Source: Lyngbya sp. PCC 8106
GTDB lineage: Bacteria > Cyanobacteriota > Cyanobacteriia > Cyanobacteriales > Microcoleaceae
DNA: 64,000 bases
Assembly: GCF_000169095.1 (NCBI RefSeq)
Contig: NZ_AAVU01000008.1
Coordinates: forward strand, 1-64,000
Direction: 5' to 3'
Positions 56,106 through 64,000 of the stretch are shown here, piece after piece. Position 1 is the stretch's first letter. Every line of letters begins with the position of its first letter. A model generated the notes under the pieces. It was not told where the DNA came from. It saw only the letters and a program-made list of their open reading frames with translations, and searched no databases. The position numbers and the translations under genes are program-made.

Positions 56106-58736
56106 ATGGATTTATCATTAATTACAGCCGATACCGTAGATTTACTGTCTCGCATCACCGGACACGAACTTGAAGAAGAAGATCTCAGTCCTCCCGTTGT
56201 GTTTCTCGCCGCTTTAGTCTGTGTATTGTTGGGTGTGATAGCTGCTGATAATCAAGTTGATCAAGAGGAAACACAACGGCTTCTAATTACTCTCCGTCGC
56301 TTTATTCCAGAAACAGGAAATGTTCGCGAATTAGTCAAACTAATGAAACAGGGAGTTCGTCAACAAAAGATTTATCAAAATCCTAATGATTTGTTGTTGC
56401 TGACCGCATTTTTTTCGGAATCGGAAAAGTTGTTATTGATTGGCTTGGGTTATGAAATGTCAGCAGCAGATGGAGATATGGATGCGCGAGAGAAAAAATA
56501 TTTAGAAATTTTGGCGAATCACTTGAGACTTGAACCGCAATATTTAAACGTATTAGAATCGGCGTTTACTAATCCTGCTTCTGTCGATAACGAATATTTA
56601 GAAAAAGTCAGATTTTTACTCGATCCGGTTTGGTTTCACGATTTAGATAGCGTGTTTGTGAAAGCGGCGAGTCAGATGTTAGCGGTTCTTCCGGTTGTTT
56701 CCGAAAAGAAAAAAAGTCAACAGCATCGCACGATTTCCTATGAGGCGTTACAAGCCTTTCAAAACTGCAAACGCCAGCTTGATCAAAAATGTGTTGATAT
56801 TGAGAAAATTGTACAAGATTGTACGGACAGAGAGTTTCTTCAGGCGTCTTTAATTGAGGACATTGGCAAAGTTTCTAAAAAGCTACAGTCCCAACGTTTT
56901 CGAGTTGCGGTTGTGGGTGAATTTAGTCAAGGAAAGTCAACGATTTTAAATGCTTTACTGGGTGAAGAAATCCAACCCGTTCGAGATATTCCCTGTAGCG
57001 GAACGGTAACGGTTTTGAGATATGGAGAACAAAAACGGGTAATTTGTTGTTACAAAGATAAACGACAAGAAGAAATCCCGTTAGAACAGTATCAAGAAAA
57101 AGCGGCGATTTCTGAAGAAGCTGCATTGGGAAATCTAACCGAAGGATTGGCGAATTCTGAAGTTAGTAAAATTAGCGAAATTATTTTTGAGCATCCTAAC
57201 TTAGAGTTGTGTCGGTATGGGGTTGAAATAGTTGATTCTCCGGGGTTGAACGAACATCCAGAACGAACGGAAATCACTCAACAACTGCTAAAAGATACGG
57301 ATGTTGTTATTTTTGTAACGAATGCTTCCCGTCCTCTCACACAGGGAGAACGAGAGTTACTTGAAAGTCTGAAAAATCAACTCAATGGCAATAAACAGGA
57401 ACCCGCCAATAATTTGTTTATGTTGGTGAATTTCTGGGATTTACTTCGCAGCGAAAATAGTCGTCAGCAGGTACAAAAACGGATTGAAAATTTGGTGATG
57501 GGGAAAAATCCTATCATTGGCGGAGAAAACCGAATTCATTTTATTTCTGCACAAGCAACCCTCGATGCTATTTTAGCGGGAACGGAGAATGAGTATTTGC
57601 AAAGTTTTTCTCATTTTACCCAATCTGTAGAAAAGTTTCTGACTCAGGAACGGGGAATTTTAGAGGTTAAGAAAGCAACGACAGAAGTTAATCAATTAAT
57701 TCAGTCGGCGTTAGAAGGTTTGCATCAAGCCGAGAATCTTTTAGAAGGAAAACTACAACTCAAGGAGGCGGGAAAATCAGAAATTATTGAAAAAATGGGA
57801 GAAATCAGTGGACGGGATGTAAAAATTAAAATCTTTGCAGATCAAGAACTAGAAGATGTGATTGACGAAGTTCTTGAATCTTGGAATAAATGGCTTGATC
57901 AATTGGATGAGCGCATTATTCAATCAAGCGAACAATGGACTTCAACCTATTCTCCATTCAAAGACAAAAAAAAGTTAATCAAAGACTATGGAGATCAATT
58001 TATGGCTTCTCTTTTAAAAGAAATTAAAGAGTGGGAATCAACATTAAAAGATGACCTGTTGCTTGACTGGCTTAAAAATATAAATGGATTCATTCAATAT
58101 GAACTTGAAGAAATCAAAAATGATTTAACCGAATTAGATAGCAAACTCGATACATATATCGGTAATCAATTTACCTCTACTCTAATTGGAAATGTGAATG
58201 CTTGTCGAGAATTAGGGATTAATCCTACACTTAAGTCTCAGAAGAATGAAGAAGAAGATTTTCATTTATTTGCTGGTCTGGGAACCGCAGGTGGATTAGC
58301 AATAGGCGCAGCGTTAGCATTTACAGGAATAGGGTTGATTCCATTATTGATAGGTGGTGTAGGTGGAGCGGTAACTGGAGTAGTCGGTTCTGCATTATTT
58401 GGCAAGAATAAGGATAGCATTAACGCTAAAGTTAAGGGAGAAGTTTGTGAGACAGGTTTGAAAAACTTTTATGAGTCTCACCAAGAACTGTTCGACAACA
58501 TTTGTGAGCAGATTCAATCAATGTATAATACCCGAGTTGAATTAGCGAGTAATTTAATTAACCAAGCGATTTCACTGTGCGAAAATCCACTTAAACAGCA
58601 AGAAAAAGATTATCAAAAATCTGTTCAACAGCGCCAACAAGATCAAGCTTGGATAGAACAACAGCGTCAACGACTGGAACAAGTTCGACAGGAAATACAA
58701 GCCATTGTTCGTGATATTAACCCGGTTAGCAATTAG
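56106..58736 (+). CDS. TerB-like/dynamin-family GTPase with C-terminal membrane segment
   Basis: 876 residues. AGGAGG lies 10 bases before the ATG. The N-terminal region (about 1-180) resembles a TerB-like helical fold with two acidic loops: AADNQVDQEETQRL and SAADGDMDAREKKY. A dynamin-type G domain follows: P-loop GEFSQGKST (about 271-279), a Thr switch in IPCSGTVTVL, G3 DSPGLNE (about 377) and G4-like NFWD (about 441-444, not the usual NKxD). The rest is a helical stalk. Residues about 722-765 form a Gly-rich hydrophobic hairpin (GTAGGLAIGAALAFTGIGLI), followed by a coiled coil to the end. Bacterial dynamin-like proteins remodel or guard membranes, and some act in stress or phage defence. 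This role is inferred only. Confidence 0.8.
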   Translation: MDLSLITADTVDLLSRITGHELEEEDLSPPVVFLAALVCVLLGVIAADNQVDQEETQRLLITLRRFIPETGNVRELVKLMKQGVRQQKIYQNPNDLLLLTAFFSESEKLLLIGLGYEMSAADGDMDAREKKYLEILANHLRLEPQYLNVLESAFTNPASVDNEYLEKVRFLLDPVWFHDLDSVFVKAASQMLAVLPVVSEKKKSQQHRTISYEALQAFQNCKRQLDQKCVDIEKIVQDCTDREFLQASLIEDIGKVSKKLQSQRFRVAVVGEFSQGKSTILNALLGEEIQPVRDIPCSGTVTVLRYGEQKRVICCYKDKRQEEIPLEQYQEKAAISEEAALGNLTEGLANSEVSKISEIIFEHPNLELCRYGVEIVDSPGLNEHPERTEITQQLLKDTDVVIFVTNASRPLTQGERELLESLKNQLNGNKQEPANNLFMLVNFWDLLRSENSRQQVQKRIENLVMGKNPIIGGENRIHFISAQATLDAILAGTENEYLQSFSHFTQSVEKFLTQERGILEVKKATTEVNQLIQSALEGLHQAENLLEGKLQLKEAGKSEIIEKMGEISGRDVKIKIFADQELEDVIDEVLESWNKWLDQLDERIIQSSEQWTSTYSPFKDKKKLIKDYGDQFMASLLKEIKEWESTLKDDLLLDWLKNINGFIQYELEEIKNDLTELDSKLDTYIGNQFTSTLIGNVNACRELGINPTLKSQKNEEEDFHLFAGLGTAGGLAIGAALAFTGIGLIPLLIGGVGGAVTGVVGSALFGKNKDSINAKVKGEVCETGLKNFYESHQELFDNICEQIQSMYNTRVELASNLINQAISLCENPLKQQEKDYQKSVQQRQQDQAWIEQQRQRLEQVRQEIQAIVRDINPVSN

Positions 58737-58741
58737 AAACT

Positions 58742-58852
58742 ATGAATAAATTAAACGATTATCGTCAACGTCTTCAAGATTTAATTAGCCCCCAGAATTG
58801 GGGGTTGGGGGCAATATTAACCGACTGGAAACTCCCTACGGGGAACGTTTAA
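58742..58852 (+). pseudogene. 36-codon gene remnant with inserted dispersed repeat
   Basis: ATG at 58742, 6 nt after the dynamin stop, opens MNKLNDYRQRLQDLI, which looks like a normal helical N-terminus. Then CCCCCA-GAAT-TGGGGG (58789-58804) and further repeat sequence follow, and the frame ends at 58852 after LTDWKLPTGNV. It overlaps the last bases of the hybrid kinase on the other strand. It is probably the surviving start of a deleted downstream gene in the dynamin operon. The hairpin may now act as the transcription end. Chance origin is possible. Confidence 0.35.
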
Positions 58853-61800
58853 CTTCGAGTTGTAACGCTGCTTTTACCCATCCCAACTCGGCTGTAACTT
58901 TATCATAAATTGTGGTAATATCTTCTGATAAAGGAACGCCTTTTTCTAGAGTTTCACGGGCTTTCATCTCCAACTGTTCGCAGAGTTCAAAGAGTGTTAA
59001 AGCCCCCAACGTTCCACTAATTGATTTGAGAGAATGGGCGGCAGGTTTGAGTTGTTCGGCGTCTAGGTTTGTTGTCGCTGCTGCTATTTTTTCTAACAGT
59101 TCGGGTGCTGTTTCTATATACGCTTCGACTGCTTCTTCTAAGGCTTCAATCTCCCGTAAACTCTCAATCACATTCGGATCGAGAACGACCAATTTTTCAC
59201 GGGGAGAAGTCGCCACTTGAGTCGAAAAAACTTGGGTTTGTTTAGGTTCATTCGTTAACTGAACAGTCTCAGAAACGACAACATCGATATTATTATTTAA
59301 AACAGCTTGATTAATCGGTTTACATTGTTTTAAAACAGAAACTAACTGTTCCATTCTAATCGGTTTACTGATATAATCATCCATACCCGCAGCAATACAA
59401 TCATTGCGATCGCTTTCCATAGCATTCGCAGTTACGGCAATAATTCTTGGACGTTCAGACATATCTTGTTCGCGATCGCCGTAGAGTTTTTTAATCTGTC
59501 GCGCCGCTTCCAAACCATCCATTTCCGGCATTTGCATATCCATCAAAATCACATCATAGGTTTGACGCCGCAAAGCCTCTAATACTTCTAATCCATTCCC
59601 CGCCACATCCGCCCGATATCCCATCCGTTGTAAGATTTGCAAAGCCACTTTTTGATTAACTAAATGATCTTCAGCCAGTAGAATTCGCAAAGGTAAAGTT
59701 TTTGCCAGTAAAGGAATATCTTTAGTGAGTTTCACCCGATCTTTATCGGCTAAATGAACTTCTAGCGATTCTCCCCCTAAAATATTCATCAATACATTAT
59801 AAAGCTGAGATTGTTTAATCGGCTTATTTAAACAAGCAGAAAAATCATAAAGTTGGGCGCGATCAATACTTTGCCTTCCCATCGAAGTTAACAAAACCAA
59901 AGGAACTCTTTTATAGGGTGATAGCTTGCGAATTTCTTTAGCTAATGACAGCCCATCAAAATCAGGCATTTGCATTTCTAACAACGCCATATCAAACGGT
60001 TCACCCTGACGCAAAATATTTAAGGCTTCTACTCCATTTGCGGCGGTTTTTGCTAGCATTCCCCAAGCTTGAGTTTGTAGAGTCAAAACTTGGCGATTTG
60101 TGGCATTGTTATCAACAATTAATAACCGTTTTTCGGTTAATTCAGGCGTTTTTCCCCACTCTTTTTTGAGATGAGAACAAGATTCTACAATAATAGTAAA
60201 ATAAAAGGTTGAACCGACTGCTTTATTGGGAATAAAAGATTTAGACGTTTGTGAAACTTGATCAATTTTTACGGGATCGAGTAAGGGGCGATTCCCGGTA
60301 GAATTTGTCATAGAAGGTATAAAATCAGTAGGCGGTTCACCTGCTATTGTTTTGTGACTTTCCACCCACATTTGACCCCCCATCATTTCAGCAAGTCGTT
60401 TGCTAATTACTAATCCTAAACCCGTTCCGCCATATTGCCGACTGGTGGAAGAATCCACCTGACTAAAGGATTTAAACAAACGATTCATTCGTGCGGGTGG
60501 AATACCAATTCCGGTATCTCGGACTGCAAATTGAATCTGATAACGGTTGGGTTGAGTTGTCGTTTCTGTAGAATTTTCGTCTAGATTTTCTTCAGAAACA
60601 ATCGGCTCTAAAGAAACTGCTTTTAGTGAAATTACCACTTCTCCGGTTTCTGTAAATTTAACAGCATTACTGAGAAGATTCACTAAAATTTGTCTAAGTC
60701 GCGCCCCATCTCCAATCACTTTAGAAGGCGTTATCGGGTCAATTAAATAGGCAAGTTCAATATTTTTACTGACTGCTTTTGTCGCGAGTAAATCCAACGA
60801 TTCTTCAATACAAGTTCGCAAGTCAAATGGATGTTGTTCTAACTCCAACTTTCCCGATTCAATTTTTGAGAAATCCAGAATATCATTAATCAATGAAAGC
60901 AACGCATCGCTACTACTACGAATCGTTTCCACATAATCTTGTTGAGTAGAGGTGAGGCGAGTATCTAATAACAACCCTGTCATCCCAATTACCGCATTCA
61001 TGGGGGTACGAATTTCGTGACTCATGGTGGCTAAAAACTCACTTTTCGCTTTAGTTGCAGCCAGGGCTTCATCTCGAACTTTAGCTAAATCTTGGGCGGT
61101 TTTTTGACGTTCAAGTTCACTTCCGATCCATTGTGCCATTAACTTTAAGAGTTCCCGATCAACGGCTTTAAAGGGTTCTGTTTTTGTTTGCTGACTCCAA
61201 AAACATAAAATCCCATAAACTTTATTTTCAACAATCACCGGAATGCCCATATAAGCTTCAATTTTAAATGGTGTTGAAGTTGAACAGGGTAAACCAGAAA
61301 ATTGTAGGGATTCAAAATAAAGGGGTTTTTTAGATTTTGCTGTCATCAAACCCAAACTATCCGTCAATTCAAAAACTTTTCCTGTTTGGATCTCTGGATA
61401 GGGACACATAGCAGCCATGATTTCCAGTTTATATTGATTTTGAGTCGGATTAATATCTTCTAGACGAGAAAGCAACCCCACTTCTAAACCAAACTTATAA
61501 CAACCCACTTTTAAAATTCGACGGAGACGTTCTTGAAAATTCATCTCTCGGGTGGATGTGATCTGATATAATGCTCGAATAGAAGCTTCACTATCTTGAA
61601 GTTGTTGTTCGCGTTGTTTGCGATCGCTAATATCTCGAGAAACGCCAATAATTTCTTGTGAATCTTCATTCTCAGAAGTCCGAATTGCGCTACTGGTGGT
61701 TTCAAACCAAATATAATTTCCATTTTTGTGACGGATGCGATAAGTGATGGTGTAAGTCACATTTTGACGCAATACAAAAAAATGAGCTTTCACTAAAGCA

Positions 61801-63068
61801 TTCAAATCACGAGGATGAAGAAACTCAGCCGCAGTACAATTAATTAATTCTTCGGGTTCATATCCGAGTAAAATTCGACAAGCGGGTGAAGCATAAAGAA
61901 TAATTCCGTCAACCGAATGGCGAGTAATCATATCGGTTGAATGTTCGGCTAATAAACGATAACGTTCTTCTTGTTGTAGGCGATCATGATCAGCATCTTC
62001 TAGGGCGCGAAGCATCTGATTAATGGTTTCAGCTAAATTCCCTAGTTCATCTTCTCCCAATACCGATACTTGTAGAGATAAGTCGCCACTACTGCTAATA
62101 TTACTAACTTGATTGTTTAAATCAGATAAACGGGATAATACCAATCGTTCTAGAACAAAGAGGGTAATTCCACCTAAGATTGCACCCACAAACAAAACTG
62201 CTATAATTAAGTGATATTGACTATCTTGAGACGCTTTAGAGAAGATTCGGTTAACTTTTACTTCGAGTTTTAGGGCGTTTTTGCCTTGAATATCTCGCAG
62301 AACTGTATATCCCTCTAATATTGAATAATTCAGAGGTTCAACCCAAATATTTTCTGAGTTTTTTGAAGGAAATATGGCGGAACTCCAAGGTTTGATCTCG
62401 AGCGATAATTGACTTCTTTGGGCAATATCAGGAACTAAGCGGTTTAAATTCTGTCCTAATATAACAACACCTTGCAGGTTTGGAGAATCAGAGGTAAAAA
62501 TGGGTTGAGTTGCAATTAACCAATTACTTTCTGGTAAAGTCAAAAGACCCGAACTTCCCGGGGTAAAAATTGAAGAATAAGAACTGTTTTTTTCTGCTAC
62601 ACTAGAGGACAATAAAAACTTAGACTGGGGGACTGTCTGACTATTTTCACTAAAAAATTGGCAGAGTCGAAAAGAATCTGAAGTCAGATAGTCTTGAAAT
62701 GCTTCAGAAATTGGAATTTCTCGCTGACGAGTCGGATCAAATCCTCTACTAAAAACAACTTTCCCTTCCCCATTCACTAAGACGAATAAATCAACGGGTG
62801 TTTGTTGCCAATCTACCTCCATAGAATTTGAGGAACTGACAATCGCAGTAATATTGAGGGACTGGGCTTGATGTTGGGCTAGTTTTTCTAAGTTGACAGA
62901 TTCTTGATGTAAAGCATTCACCGCCCGCATGACCTCTTGATGTACAGACTCCACTTCTAGGCGATGAAAGTTGTTATGCAGGACAATTGATACTGTGACA
63001 TAGAGTGCCACAAGGAGACTTGATAGGGCTGCACCGATAATCAATAGAGTTTTCTTACGCAATTTCAT
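58836..63068 (-). CDS. Hybrid sensor histidine kinase (CHASE4-HAMP-PAS-GAF-HisKA-HATPase-REC-REC-HPt)
   Basis: 1410 residues. Membrane helix about 8-30, extracytoplasmic CHASE4-like sensor (about 35-275, with NFHRLEVESVHQEVMRAVNA), second helix near 280-305, HAMP, PAS (YRLLAEHSTDMITRHSVDG; about 365-490), and GAF (about 510-660). HisKA with His of SHEIRTPMNAVIGM near 682. HATPase (NLLSNAVKFTETGEV; DTGIGIP; GGTGLGLVISKRL). The first receiver (about 980-1100) is degenerate: VDNNATN has one acidic residue lost, and the phospho-acceptor site reads LLEMQMPDFDG with Glu near 1031. The second receiver is intact, with Asp of LMDMQMPEMDG near 1176. HPt His lies in AAHSLKSISGTLGA near 1345. A multi-step phosphorelay through the second receiver and HPt is likely. 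Output regulator unknown. Confidence 0.92.
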   Translation of the reverse strand: MKLRKKTLLIIGAALSSLLVALYVTVSIVLHNNFHRLEVESVHQEVMRAVNALHQESVNLEKLAQHQAQSLNITAIVSSSNSMEVDWQQTPVDLFVLVNGEGKVVFSRGFDPTRQREIPISEAFQDYLTSDSFRLCQFFSENSQTVPQSKFLLSSSVAEKNSSYSSIFTPGSSGLLTLPESNWLIATQPIFTSDSPNLQGVVILGQNLNRLVPDIAQRSQLSLEIKPWSSAIFPSKNSENIWVEPLNYSILEGYTVLRDIQGKNALKLEVKVNRIFSKASQDSQYHLIIAVLFVGAILGGITLFVLERLVLSRLSDLNNQVSNISSSGDLSLQVSVLGEDELGNLAETINQMLRALEDADHDRLQQEERYRLLAEHSTDMITRHSVDGIILYASPACRILLGYEPEELINCTAAEFLHPRDLNALVKAHFFVLRQNVTYTITYRIRHKNGNYIWFETTSSAIRTSENEDSQEIIGVSRDISDRKQREQQLQDSEASIRALYQITSTREMNFQERLRRILKVGCYKFGLEVGLLSRLEDINPTQNQYKLEIMAAMCPYPEIQTGKVFELTDSLGLMTAKSKKPLYFESLQFSGLPCSTSTPFKIEAYMGIPVIVENKVYGILCFWSQQTKTEPFKAVDRELLKLMAQWIGSELERQKTAQDLAKVRDEALAATKAKSEFLATMSHEIRTPMNAVIGMTGLLLDTRLTSTQQDYVETIRSSSDALLSLINDILDFSKIESGKLELEQHPFDLRTCIEESLDLLATKAVSKNIELAYLIDPITPSKVIGDGARLRQILVNLLSNAVKFTETGEVVISLKAVSLEPIVSEENLDENSTETTTQPNRYQIQFAVRDTGIGIPPARMNRLFKSFSQVDSSTSRQYGGTGLGLVISKRLAEMMGGQMWVESHKTIAGEPPTDFIPSMTNSTGNRPLLDPVKIDQVSQTSKSFIPNKAVGSTFYFTIIVESCSHLKKEWGKTPELTEKRLLIVDNNATNRQVLTLQTQAWGMLAKTAANGVEALNILRQGEPFDMALLEMQMPDFDGLSLAKEIRKLSPYKRVPLVLLTSMGRQSIDRAQLYDFSACLNKPIKQSQLYNVLMNILGGESLEVHLADKDRVKLTKDIPLLAKTLPLRILLAEDHLVNQKVALQILQRMGYRADVAGNGLEVLEALRRQTYDVILMDMQMPEMDGLEAARQIKKLYGDREQDMSERPRIIAVTANAMESDRNDCIAAGMDDYISKPIRMEQLVSVLKQCKPINQAVLNNNIDVVVSETVQLTNEPKQTQVFSTQVATSPREKLVVLDPNVIESLREIEALEEAVEAYIETAPELLEKIAAATTNLDAEQLKPAAHSLKSISGTLGALTLFELCEQLEMKARETLEKGVPLSEDITTIYDKVTAELGWVKAALQLEVKRSP

Positions 63069-63731
63069 GGGATATTCCTTAGTGGTGCGACTGAGTGACT
63101 CGCATCAATACACCTGCACCCAACTGATGGAGGGGAATCTCCGACCATGGCATCTCAATCAACTGTAATCGTTTGCTGGTGGCATTACCTCATCTTTTTG
63201 AGGGGTTGGTTGATGTCTCATCTCGATTTTAACTTGAATACTACAAACCCTTCCAATCTCCCTGTCTTGATCACCACAGAATATCAGAAAAATAGCCATT
63301 GAAAGTCACAGATAAAATCTTGTAAAACCTTTAACTCTTTGAATTGGGCTTAAATCTCATTTGATTGGATCACGGTTTGGTCATAAAAATTTGATACAAT
63401 TCTATCTAATATATAGATATTCAAGTTAGGGTTATTTGGAGATCACTTTTCAAGCTTTAACACTCAATAACCTAATATTAAACTTCAACTCAAAAACAAA
63501 ACTCAAAGTACGAGGTGTTTTTCAGGTGAAGATGATCCCAGATTTTTGCGGTATTGTTCGATCGAGTTGCTGTAGAACTCAAGGAGAGCGTCCCCTGTAA
63601 ACGGGGGAAAATGAACAACCTTTTGTGGATCTTAACTCACCTATAGGTTTTTCAATAAAACTTTAGAGTTGATTCATGTCACAATAGAACACAAATTGAA
63701 GTCATAACGAGTTACTGCGGGGAAGTCAAAT
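63069..63731. other. Intergenic region between hybrid kinase and flavodiiron gene
   Basis: About 660 nt between divergent genes. Close to the flavodiiron gene are a small hairpin TCCCC/GGGGA (63591-63595, 63604-63608) and an 11-codon open frame beginning at 63611, preceded by a G-rich stretch. Both could belong to a 5' leader. No named riboswitch was recognised. A palindromic TATCTAATATATAGATA near 63402-63418 may be an operator. The rest is AT-rich and without identified signals. Confidence 0.45.
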
Positions 63732-64000
63732 ATGGTAGCCCTTACCGATAAAGTTCAATCAAGTCGCTTGACGATGGAAGTCAGCGAAACCGTTACAGAT
63801 ACAACAGCGATTCGTTCCTTAGATTGGGATCGCGATCGCTTTGATATCGAATTTGGATTACAAAATGGAACAACCTATAATTCATTCATCATCCGAGGCG
63901 AAAAAACCGCTTTAGTTGATACATCCCACGCCAAATTTCGTCAACAGTACCTCGAAACTCTCCAAGGACTGATTGATCCGCGTGAAATTGATTATCTGAT
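63732..64000 (+). CDS. Flavodiiron protein (Flv1/Flv3 type), N-terminal fragment cut by window end
   Basis: About 90 codons are visible. ATTCGTTCCTTAGATTGGGA encodes IRSLDWD, and the following DRDRFDIEFGLQNGTTYNSF is the highly conserved N-terminus of cyanobacterial diflavin flavodiiron proteins. The segment KTALVDTSHAKFRQQYL begins the metallo-beta-lactamase-like domain. Such proteins reduce oxygen to water (Flv1/Flv3) or support photosystem II photoprotection (Flv2/Flv4), with NAD(P)H or ferredoxin-derived electrons. Which paralogue it is cannot be decided from this part. GGGGAAG lies upstream of the ATG. Confidence 0.85.
   Translation, partial: MVALTDKVQSSRLTMEVSETVTDTTAIRSLDWDRDRFDIEFGLQNGTTYNSFIIRGEKTALVDTSHAKFRQQYLETLQGLIDPREIDYL

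Overview
The window is chromosomal DNA of a cyanobacterium, most likely a filamentous Oscillatoriales type. The evidence is a cyanobacterial rRNA operon with the D1-D1' and box A elements of cyanobacterial spacers, two plant-type ferredoxins, biliverdin reductase, a flavodiiron protein, a UbiA prenyltransferase, many small cyanobacterial families (DUF1830, PIN/TRAM, DICT, pentapeptide), CCCCCTAAATCCCCC-type repeats and scattered HIP1 octamers (GCGATCGC). The genus assignment is only tentative.

Layout. 1-2.5 kb: 5' part of a 23S gene, a tRNA-less spacer, 16S and its promoter, all on the minus strand. 3-14 kb: a caspase-fold protein with a substituted catalytic dyad, a BcsA-like cellulose synthase, Ppx exopolyphosphatase, a UbiA prenyltransferase, a DUF389 membrane protein, a SLOG-fold protein, a methyltransferase and a HAD protein. 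14.7-23.3 kb: biliverdin reductase, a collapsed YwiC-like pseudogene, tandem ferredoxins, a SpoIID-domain protein, the egtC-egtB ergothioneine pair and an MBOAT acyltransferase. 23.8-31.6 kb: one giant modular surface or secreted protein (DUF4347, cadherin-like repeats, thrombospondin type 3 repeats, RTX repeats). 31.6-41.4 kb: a coiled-coil protein, a decayed IS200/IS605-type element beside the initiator tRNA, DUF1830, hemW, PIN/TRAM, a DICT/degenerate HD-GYP protein and a pentapeptide protein. 41.4-47 kb: an RTX-rich accessory island sitting between two fragments of a broken EF-G-like gene, followed by an RTX-tailed subtilase-like protein. 47-64 kb: a histidine kinase, a small ribbon-helix-helix protein, PBP1, tyrS-pyrF, a divergent pair (unknown 431-aa protein and a TerB-dynamin GTPase) bracketed by inverted dispersed repeats, a 1410-aa hybrid kinase and the start of a flavodiiron gene.

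How the parts relate. Housekeeping genes (rRNA, tRNA-fMet, hemW, tyrS, pyrF, ppx, PBP1) are interleaved with envelope and extracellular functions (cellulose synthase, MBOAT, SpoIID, four Ca-binding-repeat proteins) and signalling proteins. No type I secretion ATPase for the RTX proteins is in the window. Gene decay recurs: tnpA, tnpB, the YwiC-like gene, the EF-G-like gene and a 36-codon remnant at 58.7 kb are all broken. Several enzyme-family proteins lack canonical catalytic residues (caspase-like, HD-GYP, first receiver of the hybrid kinase, subtilase His position, HAD second Asp). The most system-like accessory locus is the divergent 431-aa protein/TerB-dynamin pair at 54.6-58.7 kb. The clearest structural surprise is the EF-G-like gene split around two RTX genes.
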